From assembly GCF_030645195.1 (NCBI RefSeq), contig NZ_JAUSLW010000208.1, positions 1 to 46,538 of the forward strand: a DNA stretch of 46,538 nucleotides. Reading direction: 5' to 3'. Made by a program: the position numbers and the translations under genes. The stretch is from Phenylobacterium sp. (GTDB lineage: Bacteria > Pseudomonadota > Alphaproteobacteria > Caulobacterales > Caulobacteraceae). The notes below the pieces were generated by a model. That model was not told the DNA's origin. It made no database searches and worked only from the letters and a program-made list of their open reading frames with translations. Shown in pieces: positions 1 to 8,015 of this stretch; the stretch's first letter is position 1; each line of letters begins with the position of its first letter.

Positions 1-654
1 GCCAAGAAGCATGAGGGGATCAGCTTCATGCTGATCGACATGCACCAGAAGGCCATCGATCCGCGGCCCATCGGCCTGATCGCCGGGGCCTCGCCCTTCT
101 GCGAGACCTTCTTCACCGACGCGCGGGCCGAGAAGGACGGATTGCTGGGCCCGCTGAACGGCGGCTGGACGGTGGGCAAGCGCCTGCTGCAGCACGAGCG
201 GGCCAGCCAGACAGGCGCCTCCAACGGCGGCCGGGCCACCCCGCTGCAGGACATCGCCAAGCGCTATGTGGGCGTGGACGCCGCCGGCCGCCTGGCCGAT
301 AGCGACCTGCGCACCCGCCTGACCCGCCACCTGATGGACGCCAAGATCCACGGCCTGACCCTGGCGCGCGTGATGGCGGAGTCCAAGGAGGCCTCGGGCG
401 CCACCAACGGCGCCTCGGTGCTGAAGAACTCCGCCACGGCGGTGTCCCAGACCCGGGCTGAACTGACCCTGGAGATCATGGGCCACCAGGGCCTGGGCTG
501 GAGCGGCGACGACTTCACGGGCGAGGAGATCGAGACCGTGCGCAGCTGGCTGGGCGGCAAGGCCATGTCGATCTATGGCGGCTCCTCCGAGATCCAGAAC
601 AACATCATCTCCAAGCGCATCCTGAACCTGCCCGACAACACCCAGTCGACCTGA
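1..654 (+). CDS. Acyl-CoA dehydrogenase, C-terminal part (cut by window start)
   Basis: The frame is open from the first base, so the gene begins before the window; 217 residues remain. The end of the beta domain and the C-terminal helical domain are present. The closing motif IYGGSSEIQNNIISKRIL is the FAD/tetramer contact conserved in acyl-CoA dehydrogenases, which oxidise acyl-CoA to 2-enoyl-CoA and pass electrons to ETF. The tail resembles that of the dehydrogenase at 16383-17585. Substrate cannot be told from this fragment. The start visible at base 28 is an internal Met and not the true start. Confidence 0.93.
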   Translation, partial: AKKHEGISFMLIDMHQKAIDPRPIGLIAGASPFCETFFTDARAEKDGLLGPLNGGWTVGKRLLQHERASQTGASNGGRATPLQDIAKRYVGVDAAGRLADSDLRTRLTRHLMDAKIHGLTLARVMAESKEASGATNGASVLKNSATAVSQTRAELTLEIMGHQGLGWSGDDFTGEEIETVRSWLGGKAMSIYGGSSEIQNNIISKRILNLPDNTQST

Positions 655-867
655 CGGATTTTCTGCAGGCGGCTTGTCGGGGAGCGACGGTTCGATTTGT
701 CCCTGGGGAAGCCCCCGAGGGAGGTCGCGCCCGGCCGGGCGCAGCGGGCCACCCAGGCCATGCCGCGGATGACCAGGCTGGACCTGGCGGCGATGCGGGC
801 GGCGGCTGATCACGAGGTCGTTCGTCATTTCGACTCAATCGGCGTGCTAGGTCGGGCGTCCTACACT

Positions 868-1905
868 GTGAGACTCCCTCCCTTGCCGACTCCCGACACG
901 CGCCCCTGGCGCAACCGCCTGGCGCCCTATCAGCAGCCGAGCGCCTCCCGCTCCATCCTTGAGATCGTCCTGAGCGCCGCCCCCCTGGCGGCGATCTGGG
1001 GCGGCGCCTGGGTGGCGGCGGCCTTCGGCCTCTGGTGGCTGGCCCTGCTGCTGGCGGTTCCGGCCGCGGGCTTCCTGGTGCGGTTGTTCATGGTGCAGCA
1101 TGACTGCAGCCACAGGTCCTTCTTCCGCAACCGGGCGGCCAATGACTGGATCGGCCGGGTGATCGGGGTCCTGACCGTGACGCCCTACGACTGCTGGCGC
1201 CAGACCCACGCCATCCACCACGCCACCTCCGGCGACCTCGACCGCCGGGGCCTGGGGGACATCATGACCCTGACCGTGGCGGAGTACCGCGCCCTGCCGT
1301 TCTGGCGCAGGCTGGGCTACCGCCTCTATCGCCACCCGGTGGTGCTGTTCGGGGTCGGCCCGGCCTATGTCTTCCTGCTGGAGCAGCGCCTGCCCAGCGG
1401 CCTGATGAAGGGCGGCTGGCGGCCCTGGCTCAGCGCCATGGGCACCAACCTGGCCATCGCCGCCTTCCTGCTGGCGGTGGGCCTGCTGGCCGGCTGGCAG
1501 GCCCTGCTGCTGGTGAACCTGCCGACCCTGGTTATCGCCGCCTCGATCGGGGTCTGGCTGTTCTATGTCCAGCACCAGTTCGAGGGCACCTACTGGGCCC
1601 GCCGCGGCGAGTGGGACCTGACCGAGGCGGCGCTGAAGGGCGCCTCGCACTACCACCTGCCGGCGCCCCTGCGCTGGATGACCGCCAATATCGGGGTGCA
1701 CCACGTGCACCATATCGCCAGCCGCATCCCCTTCTACCGCCTGCCCGCCGTGCTGCGGGACCATCCGGAGCTGAGCAAGGTCAGCCGGCTGAGCGTGCCC
1801 CAGAGCCTGCGGGCCATCCCGCTGTCGCTGTGGGACGAGGCCAGCGAGCGGCTGATCTCCTTCCGGCAACTGGCCCGCGCCGACCGCGCGGCCCGCGCCG
1901 CCTAG
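868..1905 (+). CDS. Membrane fatty acid desaturase
   Basis: This is an integral membrane di-iron desaturase that introduces a double bond into fatty acyl chains of lipids. All three histidine clusters are present. Counting from the GTG at 868 they are HDCSH (78-82), HAIHH (114-118) and HHVHH (278-282), with hydrophobic segments at about 33-75 and 193-235 between them. The start is uncertain. The frame is open further upstream with a TTG at 697 and an ATG at 760, but family similarity as I know it begins near the DTRPW segment just after 868, and no candidate has a convincing ribosome site. It is probably monocistronic. The lipid substrate and double-bond position cannot be inferred. Confidence 0.88.
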   Translation: MRLPPLPTPDTRPWRNRLAPYQQPSASRSILEIVLSAAPLAAIWGGAWVAAAFGLWWLALLLAVPAAGFLVRLFMVQHDCSHRSFFRNRAANDWIGRVIGVLTVTPYDCWRQTHAIHHATSGDLDRRGLGDIMTLTVAEYRALPFWRRLGYRLYRHPVVLFGVGPAYVFLLEQRLPSGLMKGGWRPWLSAMGTNLAIAAFLLAVGLLAGWQALLLVNLPTLVIAASIGVWLFYVQHQFEGTYWARRGEWDLTEAALKGASHYHLPAPLRWMTANIGVHHVHHIASRIPFYRLPAVLRDHPELSKVSRLSVPQSLRAIPLSLWDEASERLISFRQLARADRAARAA

Positions 1906-1973
1906 ACCCTGACCGTCTCCCGGGGCGAACGGATCGCAACGCTTCGCGCCTCGTGACGAGATTGTAATCTTGC

Positions 1974-1993
1974 AATGAGATATAAGTCTCATT
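1974..1993. promoter_or_regulatory. Inverted repeat, candidate TetR operator
   Basis: AATGAGA (1974-1980) and TCTCATT (1987-1993) form a perfect 7-bp inverted repeat around a 6-nt AT-rich spacer. It sits 40 nt before the NTF2-like gene at 2033, whose partner at 2458 is a TetR-family regulator. Size and position suit autoregulation by that TetR protein, which is inference. The surrounding run is AT-rich and probably also holds the promoter. Confidence 0.55.
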
Positions 1994-2032
1994 AAGGGTC
2001 GCTGCGACATCGCGAAGCAAGGAGCACGAGAG

Positions 2033-2455
2033 ATGGCGCTGACCCGTCAGGAGATGGATCGGAAGATCGACGAACACTTCGCCTTCGAGGCGACCGACGA
2101 TGTGGAGGGGGTGCTCTCCACCCTGTCGCCCGACGTGGAGCACGACATCGTCGGTTGGCCCACCGGCCCCACCCATGGTCCGGAGGGGGCGCGGCCCTTC
2201 TATGAGGAACTGTTCGCCGACCTGGCCGACGGCCAGATCAAGGTGCTCAGGCGGCTCTATGGCGAGGACTTCCTGGTGGACGAGTCCCTGTGGTCGGGGC
2301 GGGCGGTGGGGCGGCCCTTCGGCCTGGAGGGGCGCGGCCGGCCGCTGGCCTTCCGTCTGCTGCACGTGATCGAATTCGCGGGCGGCGGCGACATCAAGCG
2401 CGAGAACGTCTGGCTCGACATGGGCGCCATCTTCCAGCAATTGCCGCAGGACTGA
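2033..2455 (+). CDS. NTF2-like (SnoaL-type) protein
   Basis: This 140-residue protein has the size and pattern of the cone-shaped NTF2-like/SnoaL fold: an N-terminal helix, a GVLSTLSPDVEHD segment, then a strand-rich second half. Such proteins are small ligand-binding proteins or isomerase/cyclase-like enzymes, and the function here is not known. The ATG at 2033 follows GCAAGGAGCACGAG, a good ribosome site. The stop lies 2 nt before the start of the TetR gene at 2458, so the two are co-transcribed, and an inverted repeat upstream is a likely operator. The TetR protein probably senses a molecule linked to this protein's role. Confidence 0.75.
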   Translation: MALTRQEMDRKIDEHFAFEATDDVEGVLSTLSPDVEHDIVGWPTGPTHGPEGARPFYEELFADLADGQIKVLRRLYGEDFLVDESLWSGRAVGRPFGLEGRGRPLAFRLLHVIEFAGGGDIKRENVWLDMGAIFQQLPQD

Positions 2456-2457
2456 GG

Positions 2458-3066
2458 ATGGCCGCCCCCGCCAAGACCGGCCGTCCCAACCAGCGAAACC
2501 GCACGCGGAAGGACCTGCTGCAGGCCGCCGCCCGGCTGATGGCCGCCGGCCGCAAGCCCGACCTGGAGGAGGTCGCCGCCGAGGCCCAGGTCTCGCGGGC
2601 CACGGCCTACCGCTATTTCCCCGGCGTGGAGGCCCTGCTGGTGGAGGCGGCCCTGGACGTCGTGACCCCCGAGCCGGAGGTCCTGTTCCAGGGCGCCGAG
2701 GGGGAGGGGCCGGTGGCCCGCGTCGAGCGGGTCAACCAGGCCCTGCACCAGATGATGGCGGCCCATGAGGGGCCGCTGCGGATGATGCTGATCAACGCCC
2801 TGGAGCGCTCCCTGCGGGAGAGCGACGCCGACACGCCGGCCCGCCAGAACCGCCGCACCCCCCTGATCCAGGCGGCCCTGGCGCCGGCCAGGGACCAGTT
2901 CGATCCCGTGGTGCTCGCCCGGCTGGAGGCGGCGCTGGCCCTCATCGTCGGCACCGAGGCCATGGTGGTGTTCAAGGACGTGCTGCGGATCGACGACGCC
3001 GAGGCCCAGGCCGTGAAGTCCTGGGCCATCCAAGCCCTGGTGGCCGCGGCGCGGCGGCGGGACTAG
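2458..3066 (+). CDS. TetR-family transcriptional regulator
   Basis: A 202-residue regulator. The N-terminal helix-turn-helix spans about residues 37-54 (LEEVAAEAQVSRATAYRYF), with the TAYRYF recognition-helix ending typical of TetR proteins. The C-terminal ligand domain is helical and of unknown specificity. The ATG at 2458 follows the stop of the NTF2-like gene by 2 nt with AGG just upstream. Longer upstream frames (from 2290) overlap that gene and are rejected. It probably represses its own two-gene operon through the inverted repeat at 1974-1993. Confidence 0.88.
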   Translation: MAAPAKTGRPNQRNRTRKDLLQAAARLMAAGRKPDLEEVAAEAQVSRATAYRYFPGVEALLVEAALDVVTPEPEVLFQGAEGEGPVARVERVNQALHQMMAAHEGPLRMMLINALERSLRESDADTPARQNRRTPLIQAALAPARDQFDPVVLARLEAALALIVGTEAMVVFKDVLRIDDAEAQAVKSWAIQALVAAARRRD

Positions 3067-3124
3067 CCCTCGTAGCGCGCAAGGCCGATCCGGGTCAGGT
3101 TGGGCGGACGGCGGTGGAGCGAGC

Positions 3125-4414
3125 ATGCGAGTCCTGGTTATCGGAGCCTATGGCCTGATCGGCGGCTATGTGACCGCGCGCCTGTTGTCCGATGGTCGCG
3201 AGGTGGTGGCCGCGGGCCGCGACGTGACCGCTGCGGCGCGGCGAACGCCGAAGGCGCATTGGGTCCGCGCCGACCTCGGGCGCCTGGATAGCGACGGCTG
3301 GGCGCCGCTGCTGGTCGGCGTGGACGCGGTGGTGAACTGCGCCGGGGCCCTGCAGGACAGTCCGCGCGACGACCTTTCGTCCGTCCATGTGAGCGGCCTG
3401 GCGCATCTGGCCGACGCCTGCGTGGCGGCGGGCGTGCGGCGTTTCGTGCAGATCTCGGCGGCGGGGGTCGAGCAGGGGGAGGGCGCCTTCCGGCGCACCA
3501 AGCGGGAAGGCGACGCCGCCCTGCGGGCGCGGGACCTCGACTGGGTGATCCTGCGACCGGGGCTGGTTCTGGCGCCGGCGGCCTATGGCGGCAGCGGATT
3601 GTTGCGGGGATTGGCGGCTTTCCCGGGCCTGATCCCTCTGAGCCATGCGGCGGCGACCGTGCAGGTGGTCTCGGTCGAGGATGTCGCCGAGGGCGTCGCG
3701 CGGGCCCTCGCCCCCGACGGACCACGGAAGGTCTGTGTCGACCTGGCCGCTCCGGAAACGACGACGCTGGCGCAGGTGCTCACCTCGCTGCGGGCCTGGC
3801 TGGGCCTGCCGCCGGCGCGGGCGACGCCCTTGCCGTCAAACTTCGCGCGGCTCACCGCCCTGGCCGCCGACGGCCTGGCCTGGCTGGGCTGGCGTAGTCC
3901 GATGCGCAGCACGGCGGTGGCCGAGCTGGTGGCGGGGGTGAAAGCCGAGGCCGGCGACGGGCCGCGCCTGCTCGGCTTTGCACCGCGCAGTCTCGATGCG
4001 ATTCTCGCAGGCTGGCCCGCAGGGGCGCAGGAGCGGTGGTACGGGCGGCTGTACTTCGTGAAGCCCCTGGCGCTGGCGACACTCGCCGCGTTCTGGAGCC
4101 TGTCTGGAGCGATTGGCCTGGCGCGCGCCGGGACGGCGGCCCGTGTGCTGACGGAGGCCGGCGTGGATGGGCGGCTGGCTCACGGCTTTGTCCTTGTCGG
4201 GGGCGTGGCGGACCTGGCGCTCGGTCTGCTGGTCTGCGCGCGCCGCACCGCGCCCTGGGCGTTGAAGGGGATGGTGGCGGTGACGCTCGCCTACCTGCTG
4301 GGCGCCACCCTGTGGCGGCCCGATCTCTGGGGCGATCCCCTGGGGCCGCTGGTCAAGACGATCCCGGCCGCCGTCCTGGCCCTGGCGGCCCTGGCCATGA
4401 TGGACGAACGATGA
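3125..4414 (+). CDS. SDR-family NAD(P)-binding protein fused to a DoxX-like membrane domain
   Basis: A 429-residue two-domain protein. Residues 1 to about 290 are an extended short-chain dehydrogenase/epimerase-like Rossmann domain with the nucleotide motif GAYGLIGG near residues 7-14 and an NDUFA9-like layout. Residues from about 300 to the end form four hydrophobic segments, beginning YGRLYFVKPLALATL, of the DoxX-like type. This fusion is a known architecture of unclear function, probably membrane-bound redox or quinone-related chemistry. The classic YxxxK catalytic pair is not obvious, so it may be an atypical SDR. It overlaps the DUF2269 gene by 4 nt (ATGA), so the two are translated together. 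Confidence 0.85.
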   Translation: MRVLVIGAYGLIGGYVTARLLSDGREVVAAGRDVTAAARRTPKAHWVRADLGRLDSDGWAPLLVGVDAVVNCAGALQDSPRDDLSSVHVSGLAHLADACVAAGVRRFVQISAAGVEQGEGAFRRTKREGDAALRARDLDWVILRPGLVLAPAAYGGSGLLRGLAAFPGLIPLSHAAATVQVVSVEDVAEGVARALAPDGPRKVCVDLAAPETTTLAQVLTSLRAWLGLPPARATPLPSNFARLTALAADGLAWLGWRSPMRSTAVAELVAGVKAEAGDGPRLLGFAPRSLDAILAGWPAGAQERWYGRLYFVKPLALATLAAFWSLSGAIGLARAGTAARVLTEAGVDGRLAHGFVLVGGVADLALGLLVCARRTAPWALKGMVAVTLAYLLGATLWRPDLWGDPLGPLVKTIPAAVLALAALAMMDER

Positions 4415-4881
4415 GCCTCTATCTGCTGCTCAAGCTCGCCCACATCATCGGCGCCACGGTGCTGTTCGGTACGGGCGCCGGCATCGCCTTCTTCATGTTG
4501 ATGGCGCACCGCACGGGGGACGCCCGGCTGATCGCCCATACGGCAAGCGTCGTCGTGATCGCCGACACGATCTTCACCGCCACGGCGGTGGTGTTGCAGC
4601 CTCTCACGGGGGTCGCGCTCGCCCGCATCGCCGGTTACAGCCTCACCGAAGGCTGGATCGCCGCCAGCCTCTTCCTCTACGTCCTGACCGGAGCCTTCTG
4701 GGGGCCGGTGGTCCGGATCCAGCTGCGCCTGCGCGATCTGGCGCGCGCCGCGGCCAGCGCGGGCGAGCCCCTGGGCGCCGCCTATCATCGGCTCTGGCGG
4801 CTGTGGTTCGCGTGCGGGTTCCCGGCCTTCGGCGCCGTGCTGACCATCCTCTGGCTGATGACCGCCAAGCCGGACTTCTGA
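4411..4881 (+). CDS. DUF2269 family membrane protein
   Basis: A 156-residue protein with four predicted membrane segments (about 5-25, 45-70, 78-98 and 130-150). It has the LKLAHIIGATVLFGTG opening and YxLTEGWI loop that I associate with DUF2269. Function is unknown. The ATG at 4411 overlaps the stop of the SDR-DoxX gene (ATGA), showing translational coupling; the two membrane proteins may form a complex, which is inference. Confidence 0.8.
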   Translation: MSLYLLLKLAHIIGATVLFGTGAGIAFFMLMAHRTGDARLIAHTASVVVIADTIFTATAVVLQPLTGVALARIAGYSLTEGWIAASLFLYVLTGAFWGPVVRIQLRLRDLARAAASAGEPLGAAYHRLWRLWFACGFPAFGAVLTILWLMTAKPDF

Positions 4882-5019
4882 TCCTAGAGGTTCAGCCTCA
4901 CCACCGCGGCGCCGAAGGCTAGGCGCGCGGGGACCTCCTGCAATGGCGCGGTGACAGCCCCGGGCCAGGCGGGAAGAAACTGCGCGTTTGTTGAGCTTGT
5001 CCTCCATGCAGGGGAACGC

Positions 5020-5047
5020 TTGACGCGCTGGCTCATCCGAATATAGA
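5020..5047 (+). promoter_or_regulatory. Sigma-70-type promoter of the ArsR-SRPBCC operon
   Basis: TTGACG (5020-5025) and TATAGA (5042-5047) are separated by 16 bp, a strong housekeeping-type promoter. Transcription would start near 5054, about 23 nt before the ArsR start. Two ATATAG copies (5041 and 5057) flank the expected start and may be where the ArsR protein binds. The rest of 4882-5076 shows no gene. Confidence 0.65.
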
Positions 5048-5076
5048 GAATTAGCAATATAGCTGGATGACGATAT

Positions 5077-5415
5077 ATGCAGGCGGTGCAGATGGATCTG
5101 GTGTTCGGGGCGCTCGCCGACCCGACGCGGCGGGCGATCCTGGCGCGGTTGGCGCAGGGGGAGGCGACGGTGAACGAGCTCGTCGCGCCCTTCGGCTTGG
5201 CGCAGCCGACCATCTCCAAGCACCTCAAGGTCCTGGAAGGAGCGGGGTTGGTCTCCCGGGGCCGCAACGCCCAGTTCCGGCCCGTGCGGCTGAACGCCAA
5301 GCCCCTGGCCGAGGCCGCCCGCTGGATCGGCGACTACCGCCGCTTCTGGGACGAGAGCCTCGATCAGTTGGAAGCCTATGTGAAAGACCTGCAGGCCAAG
5401 GGAGAGCCCTCATGA
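5077..5415 (+). CDS. ArsR-family HTH regulator
   Basis: A 112-residue winged-helix protein. The sequence FGALADPTRRAIL near the start and the HTH VNELVAPFGLAQPTISKHLK (about 32-51) are standard for ArsR regulators of the SRPBCC-linked subgroup. I see no metal-binding ELCVC motif, so it is probably not a metal sensor. A second Met (MDLVF) five codons in is an alternative start. It is coupled by an ATGA overlap to the SRPBCC gene, a very common pairing, and probably represses the pair. Confidence 0.9.
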   Translation: MQAVQMDLVFGALADPTRRAILARLAQGEATVNELVAPFGLAQPTISKHLKVLEGAGLVSRGRNAQFRPVRLNAKPLAEAARWIGDYRRFWDESLDQLEAYVKDLQAKGEPS

Positions 5416-5885
5416 GTTCCGTCGAACCCGAGCGCGAGTTCACCATCACCCGGGTGATCGACGCCCCGGCCGCCCTGGTGTTCGAGGCCTATTCGCGGCC
5501 CGAGCACATCATGAAGTGGTTCGGACCCGTGGGCTGGCCCGTTACCCTGGCCGAGATCGATTTCCGGGTCGGGGGCACGTTCAAGTTCGCCATGACGGGG
5601 CCCAGCGGGGTGCAGAACGAGCCCTTCGGCGGGACCTATCTGGAGATCGTTCCAGACAAGAAGATCGTCTACGACAACGGCTTCAACTTCGAGAAGATGA
5701 TGGTGGTCACCGTCACCTTCGACGAGGTGGACGGGAAGACCCGGCTGACCATGCACACCGTGTTCGCCGACCACGAGATCGCGAAGATGCACATCGGCGG
5801 CGGCTTCGAGGCGGGGACCAATTCCGGCCTCGATCAGCTCGAGGACCTGGTCGCCGACCTGGCGTCGCGCCTCGGCGGCGGTTGA
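5412..5885 (+). CDS. SRPBCC/AHSA1-domain protein
   Basis: A 157-residue START/Bet v1-like protein of the activator-of-Hsp90 (AHSA1) type. The pattern EREFTITRVIDAPAALVFEAYSRPEHIMKWFGP is the family's first strand-helix block, and the long C-terminal helix closes the hydrophobic cavity. Such proteins bind a hydrophobic ligand; the ligand is unknown. The start is fixed by the ATGA overlap with the ArsR gene. The two genes form a self-regulated cassette common in Actinobacteria and Alphaproteobacteria. Confidence 0.88.
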   Translation: MSSVEPEREFTITRVIDAPAALVFEAYSRPEHIMKWFGPVGWPVTLAEIDFRVGGTFKFAMTGPSGVQNEPFGGTYLEIVPDKKIVYDNGFNFEKMMVVTVTFDEVDGKTRLTMHTVFADHEIAKMHIGGGFEAGTNSGLDQLEDLVADLASRLGGG

Positions 5886-5970
5886 CGCCAACCTGATCAC
5901 AGGCATGCGGCAAAATCCTCGCCAGGGTCTTGAGGTCGTTGCGCGCGTTCCCATATCCCTGGCGCGGGCC

Positions 5971-6029
5971 GGGCCCCTCTGACGATCGCCGTGATCGTGA
6001 TGTCGGACCGCATCGGGTGCGCCCGATGC
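5971..6029 (+). ncRNA. Structured leader copy A, upstream of the TerB-like gene
   Basis: This stretch repeats almost exactly before terC (6848-6907). It starts with GGGCCCCTCT, then a hairpin CGATC/GATCG (5983-5987 with 5993-5997, 5-nt loop), then TGATGTCGGACCGC, then a second perfect 8-bp hairpin GCATCGGG/CCCGATGC (6010-6017 with 6022-6029). The second hairpin differs in sequence from copy B but keeps pairing. A TerC-associated cis-regulatory RNA (terC RNA motif) has been described in Alphaproteobacteria; this could be it, but I cannot compare to the alignment. Confidence 0.6.
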
Positions 6030-6088
6030 CGGGTCCATCTCCAGCCCCCGGCGCCGGGCGCATCCTCCCAACAGAGGAGGTACGCGAC

Positions 6089-6556
6089 ATGTCCCACAAG
6101 CTCACCAACAGGCGGCCCACCAGCGCCAGCCTGAAGACCGAGGCCTGGACCCCGGGCGACAGCCTGCAGCTGGACGCCCTGGTGGGGGCCTGCGCCCTGG
6201 TGGCCCATGCCGACGGCTGGGTGACCGCCGAGGAGCGGCGGCGCCTGGTGGCCCGGGTCCAGGGCCTGCCGGCCTTTGGCGTGTTCGGCGTGGATGATGC
6301 GATGCAGGCCTTCGAGGCCTTGATCGACCGCTTCGACAAGGACCCCGAGGATGGCGAGGCGGTGGCCGAGGCGGCGATCCTACGGCTGCGCGGGCGGGCT
6401 GGTCCCGCCCATCTGCTGGTGGCCGCGGCCTGCTCCATCGCCGCCGCCGACGGAGGCTTCGACGCCGAGGAACGGGCGGCGATCCTGAGGATCTGCCACC
6501 TCCTGGACCTGGAGGCCGAGGCCTTCGACCTGGTGGCCGCCAGGGGCCGGCGATGA
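6089..6556 (+). CDS. TerB-like (tellurite resistance/DjlA-type) protein
   Basis: A 155-residue acidic helical protein. Two TerB-like repeats each carry a D-G-W/F-x-(3)-E-E-R metal-site motif, ADGWVTAEERRRL (near residue 46) and ADGGFDAEERAAIL (near residue 124), as in TerB/DjlA domains. The ATG at 6089 follows GAGGAGG at 7-9 nt, a strong ribosome site, so the longer frame from 5930 is rejected. TerB proteins are linked to metal and membrane stress responses with TerC. Here terC lies 370 nt downstream and both genes share the same leader element, which ties them to one signal. Confidence 0.83.
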   Translation: MSHKLTNRRPTSASLKTEAWTPGDSLQLDALVGACALVAHADGWVTAEERRRLVARVQGLPAFGVFGVDDAMQAFEALIDRFDKDPEDGEAVAEAAILRLRGRAGPAHLLVAAACSIAAADGGFDAEERAAILRICHLLDLEAEAFDLVAARGRR

Positions 6557-6847
6557 GGGTCTCGGCGTCTCCGCCACCGAGGGCCTGGCTACAGCTGGAG
6601 ACCCGGGTCCTGGCCCAGGCCACGATACTGGCGGCCTCCCACGCCAGTTCCCCCACCGGCCGGCCGGTGGAGGGGCCCGCGCCGGTGGCTTCCAACCTCG
6701 CGCCGCGCCGGGCGACCGGCCACACCCTCGACATCCGGGTGTGAGGCGGACGGGCTGTGGGTCCCCCGCGGGCCCGGCCGGCACAATTTCCCACCGCCCG
6801 GTGCGTGGCGACGCCGCGCCGCCGACCCACCAATCTTTCAGCGGACC

Positions 6848-6907
6848 GGGCCCCTCTGGCGATCGTGTGATCGTGATGTCGGACCGCGACGGGGTGCGAC
6901 GCGCCCC
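6848..6907 (+). ncRNA. Structured leader copy B, upstream of terC
   Basis: This is a near copy of the leader at 5971-6029. It has GGGCCCCTCT, a hairpin CGATC/GATCG (6860-6864 with 6869-6873, now a 4-nt loop), TGATGTCGGACCGC, then a hairpin GGGGTGC/GCGCCCC (6891-6897 with 6901-6907). It lies directly before the ribosome site of a TerC gene, fitting a cis-regulatory RNA sensing a metal or pH. It does not show the GGGGAGUAGC core I would expect of the yybP-ykoY manganese riboswitch. Confidence 0.62.
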
Positions 6908-6927
6908 CTGTTCTGGGGAACAAGATC

Positions 6928-7905
6928 TTGGACATGCTTCTCGCGCCCTTGATGGGCAAGCCGCTCTGGATGTGGCTGATCTTCGCCGGCGTGGTGACGC
7001 TCCTGCTGGTGCTGGATCTGGGGGTGCTGCACCGGAAACAGAGGACCATCGGGGTGCGGGAGAGCCTCGCCCTGTCGGCCGGCTACCTTTCGATGGGCCT
7101 GGGCTTCGGGGTCTGGGTCTGGGGGGAGCTAGGCCCCCAGGCCGGGGTTGAGTACCTGACGGGATTCCTGGTGGAAAAAAGCCTGGCCCTGGACAATGTC
7201 TTCGTCATCGCCAGCATCTTCGCCGCCTTCGCCGTTCCGGCGGCCTACCAGCACCGGGTGCTGTTCTGGGGCGTCCTGGGGGTGATCCTGCTGCGGGGCG
7301 TGATGATCGGGTTCGGCGCGGCCCTGGTGGCGCGCTTCGACTGGGTGCTGCTGGTCTTCGCCGGCTTCCTGGTGCTGATGGGCGCCAAGATGTTCCTGGC
7401 CAAGGGGGAGGCCAAGGACCCGCGGGACAACGTCCTCTATCGCTGGGCCGCCTCCCACCTGCGGCTGACCGATGGTTTCCGCGGGTCGCGCTTCGTGGTG
7501 CGCGAGCCGGGGCCGGGCGGCCGGCCGATGCTGTTCGCCACCCCCCTGCTGATGGTGCTGGTGACCATCGAGCTGGCGGATGTGATCTTCGCCGTCGACT
7601 CCGTGCCGGCGATCTTCGCCATCACCACCGACCCCTACCTCGTCTACACCTCCAACATCTTCGCCATCCTGGGCCTGCGGGCGCTCTACTTCGCCCTGGG
7701 CGCGGTGGTGGACCGCTTCGCCTATCTGAAGCAGGCCCTGGCCGCCCTGCTGGTGTTCATCGGCGGCAAGGTCTTCGTGGCCGAGGCCATGGGGTGGGAG
7801 AAGTTCCCGGCCCCGGTGTCCCTGGGGGTCACCGCGGCCCTGCTGGCGGGGGGGATCGGCTACTCCGTCTGGCGCACCCGCCGGCCCGCGGCCAGGGCCG
7901 CTTGA
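6928..7905 (+). CDS. TerC-family integral membrane protein
   Basis: A 325-residue polytopic protein (about 8-9 membrane helices) of the TerC/Alx family, implicated in manganese and possibly calcium export and in tellurite resistance. The two acidic intramembrane motifs are present: EKSLALDNVFVIASIF in the first half and TIELADVIFAVDSVPAI in the second. The start is TTG at 6928, spaced 8 nt from GGGGAA, with an ATG two codons later as the alternative. It is preceded by the structured leader at 6848-6907 and followed by a 10-bp hairpin at 7921-7947. Confidence 0.92.
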   Translation: MDMLLAPLMGKPLWMWLIFAGVVTLLLVLDLGVLHRKQRTIGVRESLALSAGYLSMGLGFGVWVWGELGPQAGVEYLTGFLVEKSLALDNVFVIASIFAAFAVPAAYQHRVLFWGVLGVILLRGVMIGFGAALVARFDWVLLVFAGFLVLMGAKMFLAKGEAKDPRDNVLYRWAASHLRLTDGFRGSRFVVREPGPGGRPMLFATPLLMVLVTIELADVIFAVDSVPAIFAITTDPYLVYTSNIFAILGLRALYFALGAVVDRFAYLKQALAALLVFIGGKVFVAEAMGWEKFPAPVSLGVTAALLAGGIGYSVWRTRRPAARAA

Positions 7906-7920
7906 GGCGAAGGCGCGGGC

Positions 7921-7947
7921 GGGGACGGCGAAAGCCGCGCCGTCCCC
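7921..7947 (+). terminator. Hairpin after terC, possible transcript end
   Basis: GGGGACGGCG and CGCCGTCCCC form a perfect 10-bp stem with a 7-nt loop, 16 nt after the terC stop. There is no T-run, so it may be an mRNA-stabilising or Rho-assisted 3' end and not a classical intrinsic terminator. Confidence 0.4.
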
Positions 7948-8015
7948 TGGGCAGGGGCGGGCGGGGCGCCTATGTGGAGGGGCCGCCGATCCGCGCGCCA
8001 GCCCCAGGACCGCCC

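Noticed and set aside
6553-6744. 63-codon ORF overlapping the TerB-like stop by ATGA
   Set aside because: The product is proline/arginine/serine-rich with no fold signal, and the overlap alone is weak evidence. It may be untranslated leader of terC. Not annotated.
6848-6907. yybP-ykoY manganese riboswitch before terC
   Set aside because: The conserved GGGGAGUAGC core expected of that class is not visible. A separate terC-type motif fits better.
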